A program made the translations under genes and the position numbers. 64,000 bases of DNA, taken from the NCBI GenBank assembly GCA_023459495.1, contig JAEWTL010000021.1, positions 100,447 to 164,446 of the forward strand. The letters run 5' to 3'. Under the pieces are notes generated by a model. That model did no database searches. It saw only the letters and a program-made list of their open reading frames with translations, and was not told the DNA's origin. This document shows positions 61,725-64,000 of the stretch, piece by piece; within the stretch, counting starts at the first letter, position 1, and every line of letters starts with the position of its first letter. Source of the DNA: Bacillota bacterium (GTDB lineage: Bacteria > Bacillota > Clostridia > Christensenellales > SZUA-584).

Positions 61725-64000
61725 TATCTTGCTATCTCCTGCATCTCGAACGCTTCGATTACGTCGCCTTCCTTGATGTCGTTATAATTCTTGACCGTAA
61801 TACCGCATTCGTATCCTTGATTGACTTCCTTCGCATCGTCCTTGAACCGCTTTAAGGAAGCGATACTGCCTTCATGCACCACCACGTTGTCACGCAGCAG
61901 GCGGACTGACGCACTCTTGGTGATCTTTCCGTCCGTAACGTAGCTGCCAGCGATCGTGCCTATAGTGGAAACGGTAAACGTTGTGCGTACTTCGGCATGG
62001 CCCAAAACGACTTCCTTAAATTCAGGTGCCAGCATGCCTTTCATCGCAAGCTGTATATCCTCAATAGCCTTGTAAATGACGCGGTATAGCCGGATCTCAA
62101 CGTCTTCTTTTTCCGCTTCAGCACGGGCCTGATTATCCGGCCGTACGTTGAATCCGATGATGATCGCGTTGGATGCCGAAGCCAGCATGACGTCCATAGC
62201 TTTGATTGCGCCTACGCCTGCGTGAATGACCTTCACGCGTACATCCTTATTGCTGAGCTTCTCCAGCGCTTGCTTGACCGCTTCAACAGAACCCTGAACG
62301 TCCGCTTTGATGACGATATTAAGATCCTGGACCTTTCCTTCCTCCACTTTGCTGAACAGATCATCCAGCGACATCTTGGAAAGATTTTTAAGCAGATCGG
62401 CTTTCTGTTTGTCTTTTCTTTCCTCCGCGACCTGACGCGTAAGACGATCCTGCTCCACCGCGAACAGTATGTCGCCTGCCACGGGAACCTCGGAGAAACC
62501 GACGACCTCCACCGGCTGCGAAGGAAGCGCTTCGTCCACACGGTTGCCCATGTCGTCGAGCATCGCACGAACGCGGCCATAAGCCGTTCCTGCAACGATC
62601 ATATCGGATACGCGCAGCGTTCCGTTCTGTACGAGAACGGTAGCAACCGGGCCGCGGCCTTTATCGAGCTTGGCTTCAACAATCGTACCCTTCGCAAGCC
62701 GGTTCGGATTGGCCTTAAGCTCCTGAACCTCTGCGACGAGCAGGATCATCTCCAGCAAGTGATCAATACCTTCCTTGGTCACTGCAGACACCGGCACCAT
62801 AATCGCATCGCCGCCCCATTCCTCTGCGACGAGGCCATACTCGGTAAGGCCCTGCTTAACCTTTTCTGGATTGGCGTTGGGTTTATCGATCTTGTTAATC
62901 GCAATAATGATCGGCACATTCGCGGCCTTTGCGTGGTTAATGGCTTCTACGGTCTGCGGCATCACGCCATCATCCGCTGCCACCACAAGGATCGCGATAT
63001 CGGTAACCTGAGCGCCTCTGGCGCGCATTGCGGTGAACGCTTCGTGGCCCGGCGTATCGAGGAACGTGATGCTCTTGTCGTTATGCGTAATGGTATACGC
63101 ACCGATATGCTGTGTAATACCGCCCGCTTCGTGCTCCGTAACGCGAGTCTCGCGGATAGCATCCAGCAGCGAGGTTTTACCGTGGTCGACATGGCCCATG
63201 ATCGTAACAATCGGCGGCCGCGTTTGCAGGTCAGCTTCGTTGTCCTTCACATCGCCTTCATCGAGCACGTCTTCAGCAGTCTTATCAAGCTTGTAATCAA
63301 CCGAGATACCGAATTCTGCACAAATCAGCTGCGCGGTATCATAATCAAGTTCTGAGTTGATGGTGCACATCATGCCCAGAAGCAGCAGCTTTTTTAAGAG
63401 ATCGGCTACCGGCTTTCCGGTCTTTTCTGCCAGAGATTTGACTGATATCATTTCTGTTGTCATCGTAATGCGGTCTACAACGATAGGCGCAATCGATACA
63501 GGCTTGAACTTTGGCCGTTTTCTTGCGCTTCTGTAACGCTGGTCATCGCTGTCAAACGCTCCCTGCTCCTTAAGAAGTGTTTTTTTGGATTTTTTATTTT
63601 TATCGTCCTTCACATAGGTCGACGTAGTCGGGTGTTTTTTATTTTGTATATTCCGTTTTTCAACCGGCACAAACTCAGAAGTACCTGTCTCTGCTGGTCC
63701 ACGACCTGCCGGACGCTGGCCCGGTCTTGTCGGACCACCTTGGCCCGCCGGACGTGGGGCACCGGGAGTACGGTTAAAGTCTCTGGGCGCAGGTCTTCCC
63801 TGCTGACCATAGGGACGCTGGCTATTATCACGCGGCTGACCCTGTTGACCATAGGGACGCTGGAAATCGCGAGACTGGCCCTGCTGACCATACGGACGCT
63901 GGAAATCGCGAGACTGACCCTGTTGGCCATACGGGCGCTGGCTATTATCACGCGGTTGGCCTTGCTGGCCATACGGGCGCTGATTGTCGCGCGGTTGGCC
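61724..64000 (-). CDS. infB: Translation initiation factor IF-2 (5' partial)
   Basis: GTPase that places fMet-tRNA on the 30S subunit. The frame is open to the window edge, giving 758 visible residues; a GTG at 63670 is internal. From the edge: a Gln/Gly/Arg/Tyr-rich tandem-repeat region (63800-64000), a Pro/Gly/Arg-rich linker, a Lys-rich segment, the IF2N domain ([26 protein letters not shown] type), then G1 [24 protein letters not shown], and the C-terminal domains ending [14 protein letters not shown]. The classic N-terminal start lies outside the window. Confidence 0.97.
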   Translation of the reverse strand, partial: GQPRDNQRPYGQQGQPRDNSQRPYGQQGQSRDFQRPYGQQGQSRDFQRPYGQQGQPRDNSQRPYGQQGRPAPRDFNRTPGAPRPAGQGGPTRPGQRPAGRGPAETGTSEFVPVEKRNIQNKKHPTTSTYVKDDKNKKSKKTLLKEQGAFDSDDQRYRSARKRPKFKPVSIAPIVVDRITMTTEMISVKSLAEKTGKPVADLLKKLLLLGMMCTINSELDYDTAQLICAEFGISVDYKLDKTAEDVLDEGDVKDNEADLQTRPPIVTIMGHVDHGKTSLLDAIRETRVTEHEAGGITQHIGAYTITHNDKSITFLDTPGHEAFTAMRARGAQVTDIAILVVAADDGVMPQTVEAINHAKAANVPIIIAINKIDKPNANPEKVKQGLTEYGLVAEEWGGDAIMVPVSAVTKEGIDHLLEMILLVAEVQELKANPNRLAKGTIVEAKLDKGRGPVATVLVQNGTLRVSDMIVAGTAYGRVRAMLDDMGNRVDEALPSQPVEVVGFSEVPVAGDILFAVEQDRLTRQVAEERKDKQKADLLKNLSKMSLDDLFSKVEEGKVQDLNIVIKADVQGSVEAVKQALEKLSNKDVRVKVIHAGVGAIKAMDVMLASASNAIIIGFNVRPDNQARAEAEKEDVEIRLYRVIYKAIEDIQLAMKGMLAPEFKEVVLGHAEVRTTFTVSTIGTIAGSYVTDGKITKSASVRLLRDNVVVHEGSIASLKRFKDDAKEVNQGYECGITVKNYNDIKEGDVIEAFEMQEIAR
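63800..64000 (-). repeat. infB: Tandem repeat in the IF-2 N-terminus
   Basis: Five copies of the heptad QRPYGQQ, at 63800-63820, 63842-63862, 63881-63901, 63920-63940 and 63962-63982, joined by GQPRDNS or GQSRDF, so the period alternates between 39 and 42 nt (13 or 14 residues). The nucleotide repeats are near-identical, which points to recent unit duplication. The array continues past the window edge. Confidence 0.95.

Overview
This 64 kb window reads as the chromosome of an anaerobic, endospore-forming member of the Clostridia (Bacillota). The evidence is the spore genes (spoVM, spoIVA, two alpha/beta-type small acid-soluble proteins), a three-subunit [FeFe] hydrogenase of the electron-bifurcating type, frequent TTG/GTG starts behind strong AGGAGG sites, and sigma-A promoters of TTGACA/TATAAT form. 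Composition is moderate in GC. A Christensenella-like lineage is my guess only. There is no phage, transposon, CRISPR array or rRNA operon; almost everything is core metabolism or informational machinery.

Layout. 1-8.7 kb: the Bacillus-like block prkC-rsgA-rpe-thiN-(small membrane ORF)-spoVM-rpmB-yloU-fakA-recG, with the two serine dehydratase genes of B. subtilis absent. 8.7-9.2 kb: two SASP genes. 9.3-15.7 kb: an eight-gene histidine operon hisZ-G-D-B-H-A-F-IE with overlapping genes and a clear promoter and terminator, but no hisC or histidinol-phosphatase. 15.9-17.7 kb: an ABC-2 exporter pair. 17.9-18.4 kb: tRNA Val-Gly-Cys-Leu. 18.6-23.8 kb: degV/fakB, a Nudix gene broken by one amber codon, miaB, a putative surface metallopeptidase and an LppM-like lipoprotein. 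23.9-30.7 kb: mutS-mutL-miaA-hfq-ynbB. 30.7-33.8 kb (minus): proC, rnhA, a XerS-sized tyrosine recombinase, lexA. Then tRNA-Trp.

34-39 kb (minus): purB, an M19 dipeptidase, rny and a membrane protein. 39.2-40.8 kb (plus): nadD-yqeK-rsfS. 40.8-46.5 kb (minus): hydrogenase hydC-hydB-hydA, where HydB carries a C-terminal GltD/NfnB-like flavoprotein domain, with a divergent orphan response regulator at 46.8 kb. 47.5-49.5 kb (minus): a chagasin-like lipoprotein and a TetR-SDR pair with a visible palindromic operator. 49.6-51.1 kb: spoIVA. 51.2-57.5 kb (minus): a six-gene polyamine operon speD-speA-speE-speB-CASDH-CASDC that encodes two separate routes from putrescine to spermidine, preceded by a promoter and a strongly folded leader of about 200 nt that I cannot assign to a known riboswitch class. 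57.9-64 kb (minus): a polysaccharide deacetylase, then ribF, truB, nrnA, rbfA and infB, which runs off the window through a Q/G/R/Y-rich tandem-repeat N-terminus.

The items most worth following are the speD leader RNA and the doubled spermidine pathway, the HydB-GltD fusion, the 53-residue membrane protein before SpoVM, the amber-interrupted Nudix gene, the prion-like repeats of IF2 and the HEXXH surface protein. I found no clear multi-gene system of a wholly new kind.
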